DNA from: Dendrophyllia cribrosa
Lineage: Eukaryota > Cnidaria > Anthozoa > Scleractinia > Dendrophylliidae
Assembly (NCBI GenBank): GCA_024195265.1
Contig: JAJLRJ010000001.1
Span: forward strand, 59,999,289-60,063,288
Direction of reading: 5' to 3'
Length of the DNA stretch: 64,000 bases
The notes below the pieces were generated by a model that ran no database searches, was not told the DNA's origin, and was given only the letters and a program-made list of their open reading frames with translations. This document shows positions 11,209-18,640 of this stretch, in pieces; the stretch's first letter is position 1; each line of letters opens with the position of its first letter. The position numbers were made by a program, and so were the translations under genes.

Positions 11209-11527
11209 CCTCACTCTACGTATCCACACTCGCTCCAGATCTTTTCGGTCGTGCACTTTTTTTCGGAGGACTCGCGCAAAAATATGGACTGTTTTGCAGT
11301 CTAATCTGTGTGTTAAGTCTTTATGTTTTTCTTCCTTTCTTCCTTCCCTTAATTATTTTTTATTTCTTTTTTTATTTATTTCTCTTCCTCTTTCTCTTTT
11401 TCTTTCTTTCTTCTTGTTTGTTCTACAAGCGTACGCAAAATTAAATTTGGTTTAATTTCGTACACATATAATGTAACCGTCAAGCACTTTTTCGTTTAAA
11501 GTTAAACGTTTTATATTGAGCTTAATT
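11209..11527. other. Flank between MITE and Polinton
   Basis: Pyrimidine-rich tract (about 11330-11420) and AT-rich DNA leading to the Polinton target site TTAATT at 11522-11527. No gene seen. Confidence 0.5.
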
Positions 11528-11890
11528 AGTAGTTGAATAAAGGCGGGTCCCGGTGCATCCTCGGGCCCGTTACTTTTAACGTAAAACTTATCTCTAACTT
11601 ATGCACAATAGTAGCTCAAAATTTCGATTAGCCTCGTTATGTTAGAACCATCAGAACTCAATAAAAATATTCCAGAATCTCATTTCTCATTTTCTCCTAA
11701 AATCCCCCACATTTTTTGGATCTCATCTACTGTCATAATTTACCAGAAATATATTGTCATTGATTGAAAAAATGCCATTTCATTTTCTGCTAAATCAATT
11801 TTCCAACTATCCCTAAAGTCCACATAATTTGAAAACGTTCATAATAAGGGGCCCTTCGGCTCCACCGGGACCCGCCTTTATTCAACTACT
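11528..11890. repeat. Left end module, 363 bp with its own inverted ends
   Basis: Both ends of this module are the same 28-bp sequence in inverted orientation, starting AGTAGTTGAATAAAGGCGGG. The inner arm (11863-11890) matches the outer arm exactly, including bases that differ from the right-hand module. Confidence 0.92.
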
Positions 11891-11894
11891 GTGT

Positions 11895-12320
11895 CAAAAA
11901 AAACTGGGAGAATATTTGGTTGACAAAATAGATTTCATTTTCGTTTCCAGAATCTGGAGTGGTTTTTGAAAAAGTTTTCCAGAAAAAAGTTCCGCTAAAA
12001 AACTGGAGAAAAAACCAAATCAAAAATGAAATCTATTTTTTGTTTCCAGATTTCAGAAAATATTTGGTTGACAAAATAGATTTCATTTTCGTTTCCAGAA
12101 TCTGGAGTGGTTTTTGAAAAAGTTTTTCAAAAACCAGTTCTGCTAAAAAACTGGAGAAAAAACCAAATCAAAAATTAAAAAACTGGGAGAATATTTGGTT
12201 GACAAAATAGATTTCATTTTCGTTTCCAGAATCTGGAGTGGTTTTTGAAAAACTTTTTCAAAAACAAGTTCTGCTAAAAAACTGGAGAAAAAACCAAACC
12301 AAAAATGAAAATCAGATTTT
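11895..12320. repeat. Tandem units within left inverted repeat (about 3 copies)
   Basis: Units containing AACTGGGAGAATATTTGG, TTTCCAGAATCTGGAGTGG and AAAAACTGGAGAAAAAACCAA recur with small indels. The open frames they create are low-complexity artefacts. Confidence 0.88.
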
Positions 12321-12342
12321 CATTTCCAGATTGGAAATAAAA

Positions 12343-12478
12343 AGTTGACAATCAGGAAGGTCACATATGATTTAAAACAAGATTTTCATTTTGAAAAAAG
12401 TTTTTGATTTTTTCAAAAACTTTTTTTATTTTAAAAACTTTTTAAAAATCAAATCTGTAAACTCCCTGATTGACAACT
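12343..12478. repeat. 136-bp palindromic module, copy 1
   Basis: It starts AGTTGACAATCAGG and ends CCTGATTGACAACT, with an AT-rich inner palindrome (AAAAAGTTTTTGATTTTTTC...). Three more modules of identical length occur at 24570, 24768 and 30291. Confidence 0.9.
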
Positions 12479-12565
12479 TTTCATTTTCAATTTGGAAACA
12501 AAATCATTTCCAAAAAAAACTGGTTGACAAAATCATTTCCAGAAAAAGTTTCTCTGGAAAAGAAA

Positions 12566-13135
12566 ATGTCTGATTCCGAAGATGAAGATGAGGAAATAGA
12601 TGACACTCCTGAAATTATTCAAGAAACATATACAACAACATGGCATTCTCACAAAAATCTCAGACTTGAACATTTTAAAGATGTCATCCGTAAAAATCAG
12701 GGGAAAAACCAAATTCCACTTAAAGATCTTGAATTTTATCAAAAAGAAATTCTCTCCCAAATTCCTCTACACGAAATCACCAGAAAAAAAGTCAGGGAGT
12801 TTGTTAAAGCTTCCAAATGGAAAAAAGTCAATGGCAACGATCATGAAATTTTCAATCACATAACAAATCACGATGGAAATGACTATGAATATCTGGAAAA
12901 GTTCCTCATTGACGATTTTAAATATTTTTCATTGACATATGATGATCTTCATCTCAAGCGAAAAAAGTTTCTCAATTTCAATCAAGTTCTTTTCTCCCTT
13001 CTGAAAAAGAATGGTTTCAATCCAAATGAAGATGATTTCAAACTGCTTATTCTTCCATCAAAAAGGGTAGAACAGGAAAAAATAATCCAAACCATCTTCA
13101 AAAAAAACAAATGGAAAGAAAATGGAAGCCAGTGA
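12566..13135 (+). CDS. VLTF3-like late transcription factor (Polinton)
   Basis: A 189-aa protein read from the ATG at 12566. The upstream in-frame codons lie in the terminal repeat, and AAAATG precedes the acidic start MSDSEDEDEE. The middle (HFKDVIRKNQGKNQIP) and C-terminus (LNFNQVLFSLLKKNGF...LLILPSKRVEQEKIIQTIF..NKW) follow the pattern of the poxvirus late transcription factor VLTF3-like family, found in nucleocytoplasmic large DNA viruses and many Polintons. The N-terminal Cys-rich finger of longer relatives is not present. Its likely role is activation of late virion genes, perhaps at the A-rich starts seen throughout this element. The family call rests on pattern recognition. Confidence 0.7.
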   Translation: MSDSEDEDEEIDDTPEIIQETYTTTWHSHKNLRLEHFKDVIRKNQGKNQIPLKDLEFYQKEILSQIPLHEITRKKVREFVKASKWKKVNGNDHEIFNHITNHDGNDYEYLEKFLIDDFKYFSLTYDDLHLKRKKFLNFNQVLFSLLKKNGFNPNEDDFKLLILPSKRVEQEKIIQTIFKKNKWKENGSQ

Positions 13136-13406
13136 CCATGAAGATTGCCTCACTTGCTCAGAGGAGGAAGAAAGGAGCGAAAAGGAAACCCCAACAACAT
13201 CTGACAAGGAATTTATTGTCTCTGATTCGGAGATGGAAGAAGCAGAGCAAAATGAAGAAGAGGAAGACACAATTGAACTCCTCTTTGAATCATTCATCAA
13301 TCTCCAAGAGGAACACAAGATTCTTAAAAATGAACTCCAAAAACAAAGTTGTCTCCTCTGGGAAATCCACCGGGAATTGAAAGAAAGCGGTGTTATCAAA
13401 TCATAA
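13122..13406 (+). CDS. Small acidic coiled-coil protein (Polinton)
   Basis: A 94-aa frame whose ATG overlaps the end of the VLTF3-like gene by 14 bp in another frame. The first half is Glu/Ser/Asp-rich (SEEEERSEKE, EEAEQNEEEED). The second half is a predicted coiled coil (LLFESFINLQEEHKILKNELQKQ). No family was recognised. The tight overlap suggests co-expression with the gene before it. Confidence 0.65.
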   Translation: MEASDHEDCLTCSEEEERSEKETPTTSDKEFIVSDSEMEEAEQNEEEEDTIELLFESFINLQEEHKILKNELQKQSCLLWEIHRELKESGVIKS

Positions 13407-13457
13407 ATGAATATGAATGACAAACATTCATATTCTAACGCGTCTTCTGGGTATCAC

Positions 13458-13751
13458 TTATTTTTTGAGATAAGTTCTGAAATGCATCACATCTTCACAT
13501 GTTTGTTTATATTTTTTGATTGTGAGAAGATTATCGCATGTTTTTTTGATTTGTTCCAAATAAGATGCCACTGGTTGTCTTTGGAGAATTGAGTTGAAAT
13601 AATTCATCGTTGCTGTTTCAATCTCTTTCACTTTTTCGTAATTCTCAGAAAGTTGGTCTTCATTCCAGCGATGAGTTTCATAAATCTCGCTAAGACCTAA
13701 ATTTCTTAAAACATAGCATTCATTTTGATCAAATCGGTGTTCAACATTCAT
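13458..13751 (-). CDS. Hypothetical 97-aa protein (Polinton)
   Basis: It starts at an ATG preceded by CTAAAA, matching the A-rich start context of the other genes. It is charged and helical, with the C-terminal half holding LEQIKKTCDNLLTIKKYKQTCEDV. No family was recognised. It is the last gene of the long minus-strand block, 37 bp downstream of the integrase, and faces the acidic-protein gene tail to tail with about 50 bp between. Confidence 0.6.
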   Translation of the reverse strand: MNVEHRFDQNECYVLRNLGLSEIYETHRWNEDQLSENYEKVKEIETATMNYFNSILQRQPVASYLEQIKKTCDNLLTIKKYKQTCEDVMHFRTYLKK

Positions 13752-13788
13752 TTTTAGAGGAAAACATAAAATAATTTAAATGATTGAT

Positions 13789-14847
13789 TTAGCCAAGCTT
13801 TTCCACATCACTCAGTGGAACCCAGGAATTGAATTTATCGGGATATCCTTTCCATTTAACCAAGGCTTTCTTTTTCTTCTGGTCGCGGCGAATAACCTTT
13901 TCAATGCGAAACACGCTTTGGTTTGTCCTTTGGAGTTCCGCCTCGTAAAATGATCCAGTTATTTTTTCTCCCAACAGATCGACTAACCTATACGTTACAG
14001 GATTTGTGTTCAAAACCTCGTCGACGACAAATATCTCCTCTGTCCAGTTCGGGGTGAAACCTTTGTCGAATATTTTTCGTTTGTATTTTGATATTCTAAC
14101 CCTGTCACCGACTTTGAATTTTGCTGGGTTGTGTTTAGCATAAATCATGTCGCCGAAAAGATTAGCGAACACTTTTTTCTCATTTTTCTGTTTGCTCGCC
14201 TCTGCGGGTGACATCTTAATGCTTGAATGATAAGTGTTATTATATTGATCCACTAACCTGTCCAGTTTGTCCCAGTATATTGTATTATTGTTAGCAGAAA
14301 ACATCCGGAAGAGTTTCTTCTTCATCGTCTTGTTCCAACGTTCAACCACAGATGACTTTTCTTCGTTCTCTGTGGTATACAATTTTATCCCATTCTTATT
14401 CAGGAGATCCTTCATAGTTCCATTGAAAAATTCACTTTCTTTGTCTGTCCAAAGCATCTTCGGTTTTCGTTTCGCAAATATGGATCGGAAAGCATCGGCA
14501 ACTGTTTGTCCTCGCTTGTCTTTCAGGGGGTGAATCCAACCGAACTTTGAGAAAACATCGATCACCATCAGGAGGTATCTTATTCCTTTGTTCCACTTTG
14601 AAAATTTCCCCATCTCGACCAAATCAGCCGCCCAGATGTTGTCAATCCCATATGAAATGACTCGGCGCTTTGGAAATCTTCTCCTTATCGGCTGGTGAAG
14701 TTCATTTGCCAGATTTTGAGTCCAGCCTTCACTCAAAATCTTTTCCCGTTTTTTGGGGCCCCAAGTCCAGCGGAGCGGGTCGAGGCGAAGCCGAGACCAA
14801 GTTTTTGTTTTGCGTTGATTGTGTTTCTTGCCAAAGCATGTCCCCAT
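13789..14847 (-). CDS. Polinton integrase (retrovirus-type DDE) with chromodomain
   Basis: A 352-aa protein. The rve core carries the catalytic triad D75 (AADLVEMG), D135 (LWTDKESEF) and E169 (SSVVERWNKT). An SH3-like DNA-binding segment follows (KFKVGDRVRI, about 244-252). A C-terminal chromodomain (FRIEKVIRRDQKKKKALVKW, WVP; about 313-343) probably steers insertion to modified chromatin. The family makes 6-bp target duplications, matching TTAATT at the ends. The ATG at 14847 lies inside the upstream PLA2-like gene, so the two overlap by 115 bp in different frames. A zinc-binding N-terminal domain is not evident, and the region before about residue 40 may not be coding in relatives. Confidence 0.95.
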   Translation of the reverse strand: MGTCFGKKHNQRKTKTWSRLRLDPLRWTWGPKKREKILSEGWTQNLANELHQPIRRRFPKRRVISYGIDNIWAADLVEMGKFSKWNKGIRYLLMVIDVFSKFGWIHPLKDKRGQTVADAFRSIFAKRKPKMLWTDKESEFFNGTMKDLLNKNGIKLYTTENEEKSSVVERWNKTMKKKLFRMFSANNNTIYWDKLDRLVDQYNNTYHSSIKMSPAEASKQKNEKKVFANLFGDMIYAKHNPAKFKVGDRVRISKYKRKIFDKGFTPNWTEEIFVVDEVLNTNPVTYRLVDLLGEKITGSFYEAELQRTNQSVFRIEKVIRRDQKKKKALVKWKGYPDKFNSWVPLSDVEKLG

Positions 14848-15403
14848 TGTCTTTCTGCCCAGAGAATAGCATCCAATGCGGCAACCATCTTTCTGTCTGC
14901 TTTGTTTTTACATTTGCGTGGGTCTGCTTGTTTTGCACAGATTGAATAATCCACATCGTGTTGCATAGAAACTGCATCTGTTTTTCCTGTTGGTTGTTGC
15001 CAGATTTCAAGAATCTTTCCAGTTTCATCGAATCTAACTTGCTTATCCAATGGGTTCCAAGGGCCAGTAAAGTTATGTCCGGGGAGAGTGAATCCTCCTT
15101 TTGGTCTGGGAAGTTTTCCAATCAAAGCATGAGCATCGATCCCACGGCCGGATAAGGGATCTAATTTCTTTGAAATGTCACTTGTAAATGCGTCCAATGC
15201 TTGATCAAGATATTTATTCACCGCACCTTTAATTTTTTGTTTGGCAAAATCTGATTTAACCGCTTTGGATAATCCAATACGGCTAAGATTAGTCAATCCT
15301 TTCACGCCGCTTTTTAAGGCAATTTCACCGAGTGAATGACTATCGGCTATATCGAAAAAGCCCCCACCTTGTGAGGGCAGACTTAGTTTCCCGAGTTCCC
15401 TTG
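14733..15403 (-). CDS. Phospholipase A2-like virion protein (Polinton), 5' end frame-broken
   Basis: The frame is open from about 15403 and shows no ATG at its start. It contains a PLA2-type site: a glycine-rich calcium loop (LPGHNFTGPWN), the catalytic HD pair (MQHDVDY) and a following Asp (NKADRKM). This arrangement resembles the PLA2 domain of parvovirus VP1-unique regions, which opens endosomal membranes during entry. Similar domains occur in Polinton/adintovirus virion proteins. The upstream part (GGGFFDIADSHSLGEIALKSG) directly follows the small Cys protein at 15383-15541, but in another frame, so the two probably were one gene. The 3' end overlaps the integrase start. Confidence 0.75.
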
Positions 15404-15541
15404 TTTCACGAATCTAGTTTTTTTAATTCCGCATGAAGCGCAATGGCAGAAAAACATCTTTCTCCCATTTTTTGCAGTCATATATCCGGATGGTTCAACG
15501 CAACCAGTGACTCTTTTTTCTTTGACGCAATATGATTCCAT
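15383..15541 (-). CDS. Small Cys protein, probable N-terminal part of the PLA2-like gene
   Basis: A 52-aa frame from ATG at 15541 (preceded by TTAAAA), two bases after the protease stop. It reads MESYCVKEKR..., then FCHCASCGIKKTRFVKQG. The layout resembles the small DUF5679-like zinc modules (two Cys pairs, then KKxRFVK) common in Polintons and large DNA viruses. The second Cys of the first pair is Glu here (CVKE). The frame ends in TAA at 15383-15385, while the neighbouring frame continues into the PLA2-like protein, so a one-base slip in the G-run near 15398-15400 is likely. Confidence 0.62.
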   Translation of the reverse strand: MESYCVKEKRVTGCVEPSGYMTAKNGRKMFFCHCASCGIKKTRFVKQGNSGN

Positions 15542-15543
15542 TT

Positions 15544-15988
15544 TTAATTGAAATAATCTTTTATGAATTTCTCATTTTGCATTGTGTCAGTCAAACTGAA
15601 AGGTTGGAGAATATCATAGAAATCTTTCCCCTGCGACCATTGATGCAGGAAGAAGAGGCAATAATACCCGCAAAGAACACTGTTGATGTTTTGATACTGA
15701 CTGCTGTTCCAAATTACAGGTTTGGAACTTTTAAATTCGAGAGGATAGCCCATGCCGAAACTATCAAAATACCACAAGAATTTTCTATCATGTGATGGGA
15801 CGCAACAAACCACAATGAGTTCCTGCATTTTTAAGCGAATCAAGATTGATGATGCATGGGCTGTGTTTTTTGGGCATAGCTTCATCTCTTGCAAATATTC
15901 CTTTGAAATTGGGAATCCCCAGATATTCAATCCAATTCAACAGATCAATATTTGACAGCGGTTTAATTACAAATTTAGGAGGCCTCAA
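15544..15988 (-). pseudogene. Adenain-type cysteine protease (Polinton), frame-broken
   Basis: Two adjoining frames together cover the adenovirus-protease-like family that matures Polinton virion proteins. The upstream frame has PLSNIDLLNWIEYLGIPNF and IINLDSL..AGTH, where the last His is the catalytic one. The downstream frame has FLWYFDSFG (the acidic residue), then SVLCGYYCLFF with the catalytic Cys. The switch falls near 15813-15815, just after the catalytic His, so no continuous enzyme is encoded as read. The likely start codon is also altered: at 15986-15988 there is TTG overlapping the TGA of the upstream gene, where an ATGA overlap would be expected. The neighbour upstream is the repeat-containing core-like protein. 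Confidence 0.85.
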
Positions 15989-16892
15989 AGAAGTGCCCCG
16001 AGAATTGGAATGCTGTTGAATGGACTTTTCGATCCCAGCAGAAGTCCTTTGCCCTTTTTTGATTTTTTTTTCCCATTCCAACAGAGTTTCCCCAACTTCC
16101 AATGAATGGAGGAGGTCTTGCCCAAGGAGTTCCCAGTCTAGGGGCACCTTTTCCAGAGGTCGCTCCGCTCCCTTTTGGTCGTCCAACTCTGGGGGCACCT
16201 TTTCCAGAGGTCGCTCCGCTCCCTTTTGGTCTGCCAACTCTGGGGGCACCTTTTCCTTTTGGTCTGCCAACTCTAGGGGCACCTTTTCCAAACAGGTTTT
16301 TCACCATATCAAGCGCAAGTGGAATTCCAATGGATGCCAGCATTGTTCCCAACAATCCACCAGATTGTGTTTTGGTTGGTTTCACAACAACCTGTCCTCC
16401 TGATTGCAGGGCAGTTAAAATATCCTGTTTCTGTTTATTTGTCAACAAATGTTTATTGTCAATCAGTTTCTGAATTTTATTTTGGGGGATGAGAAATCCA
16501 CCCACTTGGCCAGCTCCTTTTCCGCTGATTGATTTCACAACTTGACTCGCTCCTTCACTCGCCAAACCAGCCAATGCTGACATCCCAAGTGTTTTACCCA
16601 GGGTGGGTAACAGGGAACGAGCAAGAGGAATAATAGCAGAAAACAGACTTCCACCTTGTTTCATCACTTTTCTGATTTGCGTTTTCGATATCTTTATCTC
16701 AACTCCCTTTCCCAAAGCTGCGGCTTTACCAATTCGTTTCTTTTGATTGGCTGTCAGCATCAGTTCATCACTTCCACTTGTTTGATTTCGTCCCAATCTC
16801 AGGGTGATAGGCATGTTTGTTCTGAATGCTCTTCCAAGCTTTTGTTTTTGCCCTTCAGACAAATTTACTTTATATGGGTGATATGTTGTCAT
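15975..16892 (-). CDS. Core-like virion protein with basic GRPKG repeats (Polinton), C-terminus shifted
   Basis: About 305 aa from the ATG at 16892 (MTTYHPYKVNLSEG). The first 70 residues contain two copies of a KxLSxxQxxxxxxA...PITLRL-type element. A hydrophobic Ala/Gly-rich helix pair follows (LFSAIIPLARSLLPTLG, about 88-104), then IPQNKIQKLIDN...LTNKQKQDIL. Near residue 205 come repeats of GKGAPRVGRPKGSGATS; the GRPKG cores recall AT-hooks and suggest DNA contact. The pattern matches a conserved cnidarian Polinton protein without known function. After T-runs at 16055-16071 the conserved C-terminus lies in another frame, ending at a TGA at 15985-15987, so the tail as read is not native. Confidence 0.75.
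   Translation of the reverse strand: MTTYHPYKVNLSEGQKQKLGRAFRTNMPITLRLGRNQTSGSDELMLTANQKKRIGKAAALGKGVEIKISKTQIRKVMKQGGSLFSAIIPLARSLLPTLGKTLGMSALAGLASEGASQVVKSISGKGAGQVGGFLIPQNKIQKLIDNKHLLTNKQKQDILTALQSGGQVVVKPTKTQSGGLLGTMLASIGIPLALDMVKNLFGKGAPRVGRPKGKGAPRVGRPKGSGATSGKGAPRVGRPKGSGATSGKGAPRLGTPWARPPPFIGSWGNSVGMGKKNQKRAKDFCWDRKVHSTAFQFSGHFFEAS
16110..16290. repeat. Intragenic tandem repeat, about 51-bp unit
   Basis: Two full and partial copies of a unit containing GGGGCACCTTTTCCAGAGG and CGCTCCGCTCCCTTTTGG encode the GKGAPRVGRPKGSGATS repeats. A multiple-of-three period keeps the frame. Confidence 0.85.
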
Positions 16893-16915
16893 TTTTAATG
16901 ATAACATATGTTTTT

Positions 16916-18202
16916 CTAAGCTATAACTAATTCATTTCCAACTTTATCAATCTTAGCTGTTTCCTCATAAAGAACGACTGCATGCACATTGAAGGCTGCA
17001 GCTGCATTGGCATTCAGCGTATATCGAAATATCAGCTGTTTGGGATCTCGTGTTGGTTTTTCAGCTTGGTAAGACAAGTTGAAATAAATGAGGCTATAAA
17101 GTGATTGAAAGTTAGCCAAATTCAACTGAATACCAGTGTTGAAGTCATTTTTCCTCATTGCATAAGCCATGACATCATTGAAGATTCTGACTTTCGATTC
17201 CGTGTCGTAATCAGTTTCAGGGTAAAACACTCCATTTCCATACTCCAATCTGCAAGTTGACAGGGATGAGTTTGCATTTGCTGCATTCAGCTTGAAAGTG
17301 TCAAAGAGATATGGGTTATCTTCTGCAGGGTCATCATTGGGTGGAGCGGATCTTTTCAGCCAGACAAAAATATGCCTTACATTGTCAATGCTCGCTGAAA
17401 TCTGGAAGAATCCTGATGATTGTGTAGGAGGTGATTGATCATATATCTCCCTCAGATATTTCCATTGTGATTCTTTCAGGAATGAACTGATAAATTTGTC
17501 ATAAAGAGAATCTTTTGGTGTCAATCTCGGCACCCAAAGCAAAAATCGATTCACCACAACTCTTCCAGGATCTATACCATTTGCCATATGAATCAATTCA
17601 TCATCCTGTTGAAGATTAATTTCGAATTGCAGCTGCATTGGGACCAACATCCTATCTTCCAGTTCTTCGAAAAAGGAGAAACGATTCAGGGGGATAATTG
17701 CATTAACATCTTTAGCACCTCCAGTTCCATTGTCTCGAACTGCCTGAGTTTGTATTCTTCTCGCTTCAAATCCTGTGTTATTCGCAGCTGTTGTCGCATT
17801 CACATCCAAATACCAGAAACTGTTCTTTGCTACTGATCTGCTGAAGTCATCTGAGTATTCCAACAGATTTTTAGCAAAAGTAACTTTATGCAGATTGTCA
17901 GGTTCGTAAACAATCTTCCCTGCAGATCTGATTGTCATGTGTTTTATCAGGGAATGTGAGCCATTTATGACTGTTATCCTATCAGCAGCAGCATATCCAG
18001 CACCATCTGCTAATTTCTGGAGTTGAAATTGCACTTCAAAATAAGCGTTATGCCAGTCATAGAACGCTGATCTGTCATTGATGGTGAATTTATAACCATT
18101 TTTTGCTTGATGTTGCCCATTTGCTGGGGCTCTGATAACATCATCCAACTGGAATCTTACTAATTCATTTCTTTGGAGATATTCATTCGATCGAAAAGCC
18201 AT
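16916..18202 (-). CDS. Major capsid protein, double jelly-roll type (Polinton)
   Basis: A 428-aa protein beginning MAFRSNEYLQRNELVRFQ. Features shared with the cnidarian Polinton/adintovirus hexon-like protein are NGSHSLIKHMTIRSAGK, LLEYSDDFSRSVAKNSFWYLD, IIPLNRFSFFEELEDRMLVP, and a terminal strand ending LYEETAKIDKVGNELVIA. It should assemble as trimers into the icosahedral shell. It is shorter than the 500-650 aa of many Polinton capsids but shows no break. It is flanked by the basic core-like gene upstream and the GRPKG protein downstream, within the virion block. Family assignment is by remembered pattern; fold prediction would settle it. Confidence 0.82.
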   Translation of the reverse strand: MAFRSNEYLQRNELVRFQLDDVIRAPANGQHQAKNGYKFTINDRSAFYDWHNAYFEVQFQLQKLADGAGYAAADRITVINGSHSLIKHMTIRSAGKIVYEPDNLHKVTFAKNLLEYSDDFSRSVAKNSFWYLDVNATTAANNTGFEARRIQTQAVRDNGTGGAKDVNAIIPLNRFSFFEELEDRMLVPMQLQFEINLQQDDELIHMANGIDPGRVVVNRFLLWVPRLTPKDSLYDKFISSFLKESQWKYLREIYDQSPPTQSSGFFQISASIDNVRHIFVWLKRSAPPNDDPAEDNPYLFDTFKLNAANANSSLSTCRLEYGNGVFYPETDYDTESKVRIFNDVMAYAMRKNDFNTGIQLNLANFQSLYSLIYFNLSYQAEKPTRDPKQLIFRYTLNANAAAAFNVHAVVLYEETAKIDKVGNELVIA

Positions 18203-18216
18203 TTTGATAGATTATT

Positions 18217-18639
18217 TTAAATTCCTTGGCCACTGATCAGTCTATTCAGGATGTCAGTTGCACTTTCTCTCTGTGGTTGTTTCACAGGGAGTGAAGCAGG
18301 GAGTGAAGCAGGGAGTGAAGCCGAGAGTGATTGTGGTTTTCGTCCTCGTTTCGCAGATGGTTTTCCAATCTTCATGTTCCCCAGTTTTTTCATGATCAAA
18401 TCACCTGATTTTTCAACTGCCATTTTGCCCACTTTTTCTCCAGCGTGAGAAATTCCTGCGTCCAATGCTTTTTTCGCAAATGGTTTCGCAACTTTCTTGA
18501 GAATTCCTTTCATGGCTGGTCCTGCCATCTTTTTCAGTGGCTTGAAGATGGAATCAAAAATGATGCCTGTTCCTTTATGCTTATAAACAAACTTCCCCAG
18601 TTTGGGGTGATAATAACGAGAAAATTCATATGCTTTCAT
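18217..18639 (-). CDS. Small basic core-like virion protein (Polinton)
   Basis: A 140-aa Lys-rich protein starting MKAYEFSRYYHPKLGKFVYKH. Its middle is an amphipathic, Ala/Lys-rich region (FKPLKKMAGPAMKGILKKVAKPFAKKA), followed by KRGRKP and a Ser/Leu/Pro repeat (SLPASLPASLPV). Basic amphipathic proteins in this position of Polintons are compared with adenovirus core or membrane-lytic proteins, so DNA condensation or membrane activity is possible. It lies 14 bp upstream of the capsid gene and 1 bp downstream of the penton-like gene. Confidence 0.7.
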   Translation of the reverse strand: MKAYEFSRYYHPKLGKFVYKHKGTGIIFDSIFKPLKKMAGPAMKGILKKVAKPFAKKALDAGISHAGEKVGKMAVEKSGDLIMKKLGNMKIGKPSAKRGRKPQSLSASLPASLPASLPVKQPQRESATDILNRLISGQGI

Positions 18640-18640
18640 T

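Larger units (their letters stand above)
11528..12510. repeat. Polinton left terminal inverted repeat
   Basis: It consists, from the outside, of a 363-bp end module (11528-11890), about three copies of a unit of about 130-150 bp containing GGTTGACAAAATAGATTTCA and CTGGAGTGGTTTTTGAAAAA, and a 136-bp palindromic module (12343-12478). The reverse complement of this order is found at the right end. Confidence 0.93.

Noticed and set aside
12391..12573. Phe/Lys-rich open frame at the inner left repeat (and its twin at 30124-30378)
   Set aside because: It is a by-product of the AT-rich 136-bp palindrome present in both terminal repeats.
14267..15155. Plus-strand frames across the integrase and PLA2-like genes
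   Set aside because: They are antisense shadows of supported minus-strand genes.
15788..16291. 167-codon minus-strand frame as one protein
   Set aside because: Its first half is the GRPKG repeat region of the core-like gene read in another frame; only the last third is real protease sequence.
16020..16473. Plus-strand frames rich in Gly/Pro/Ser over the core-protein repeats
   Set aside because: They are antisense to a supported gene and follow its DNA repeat.
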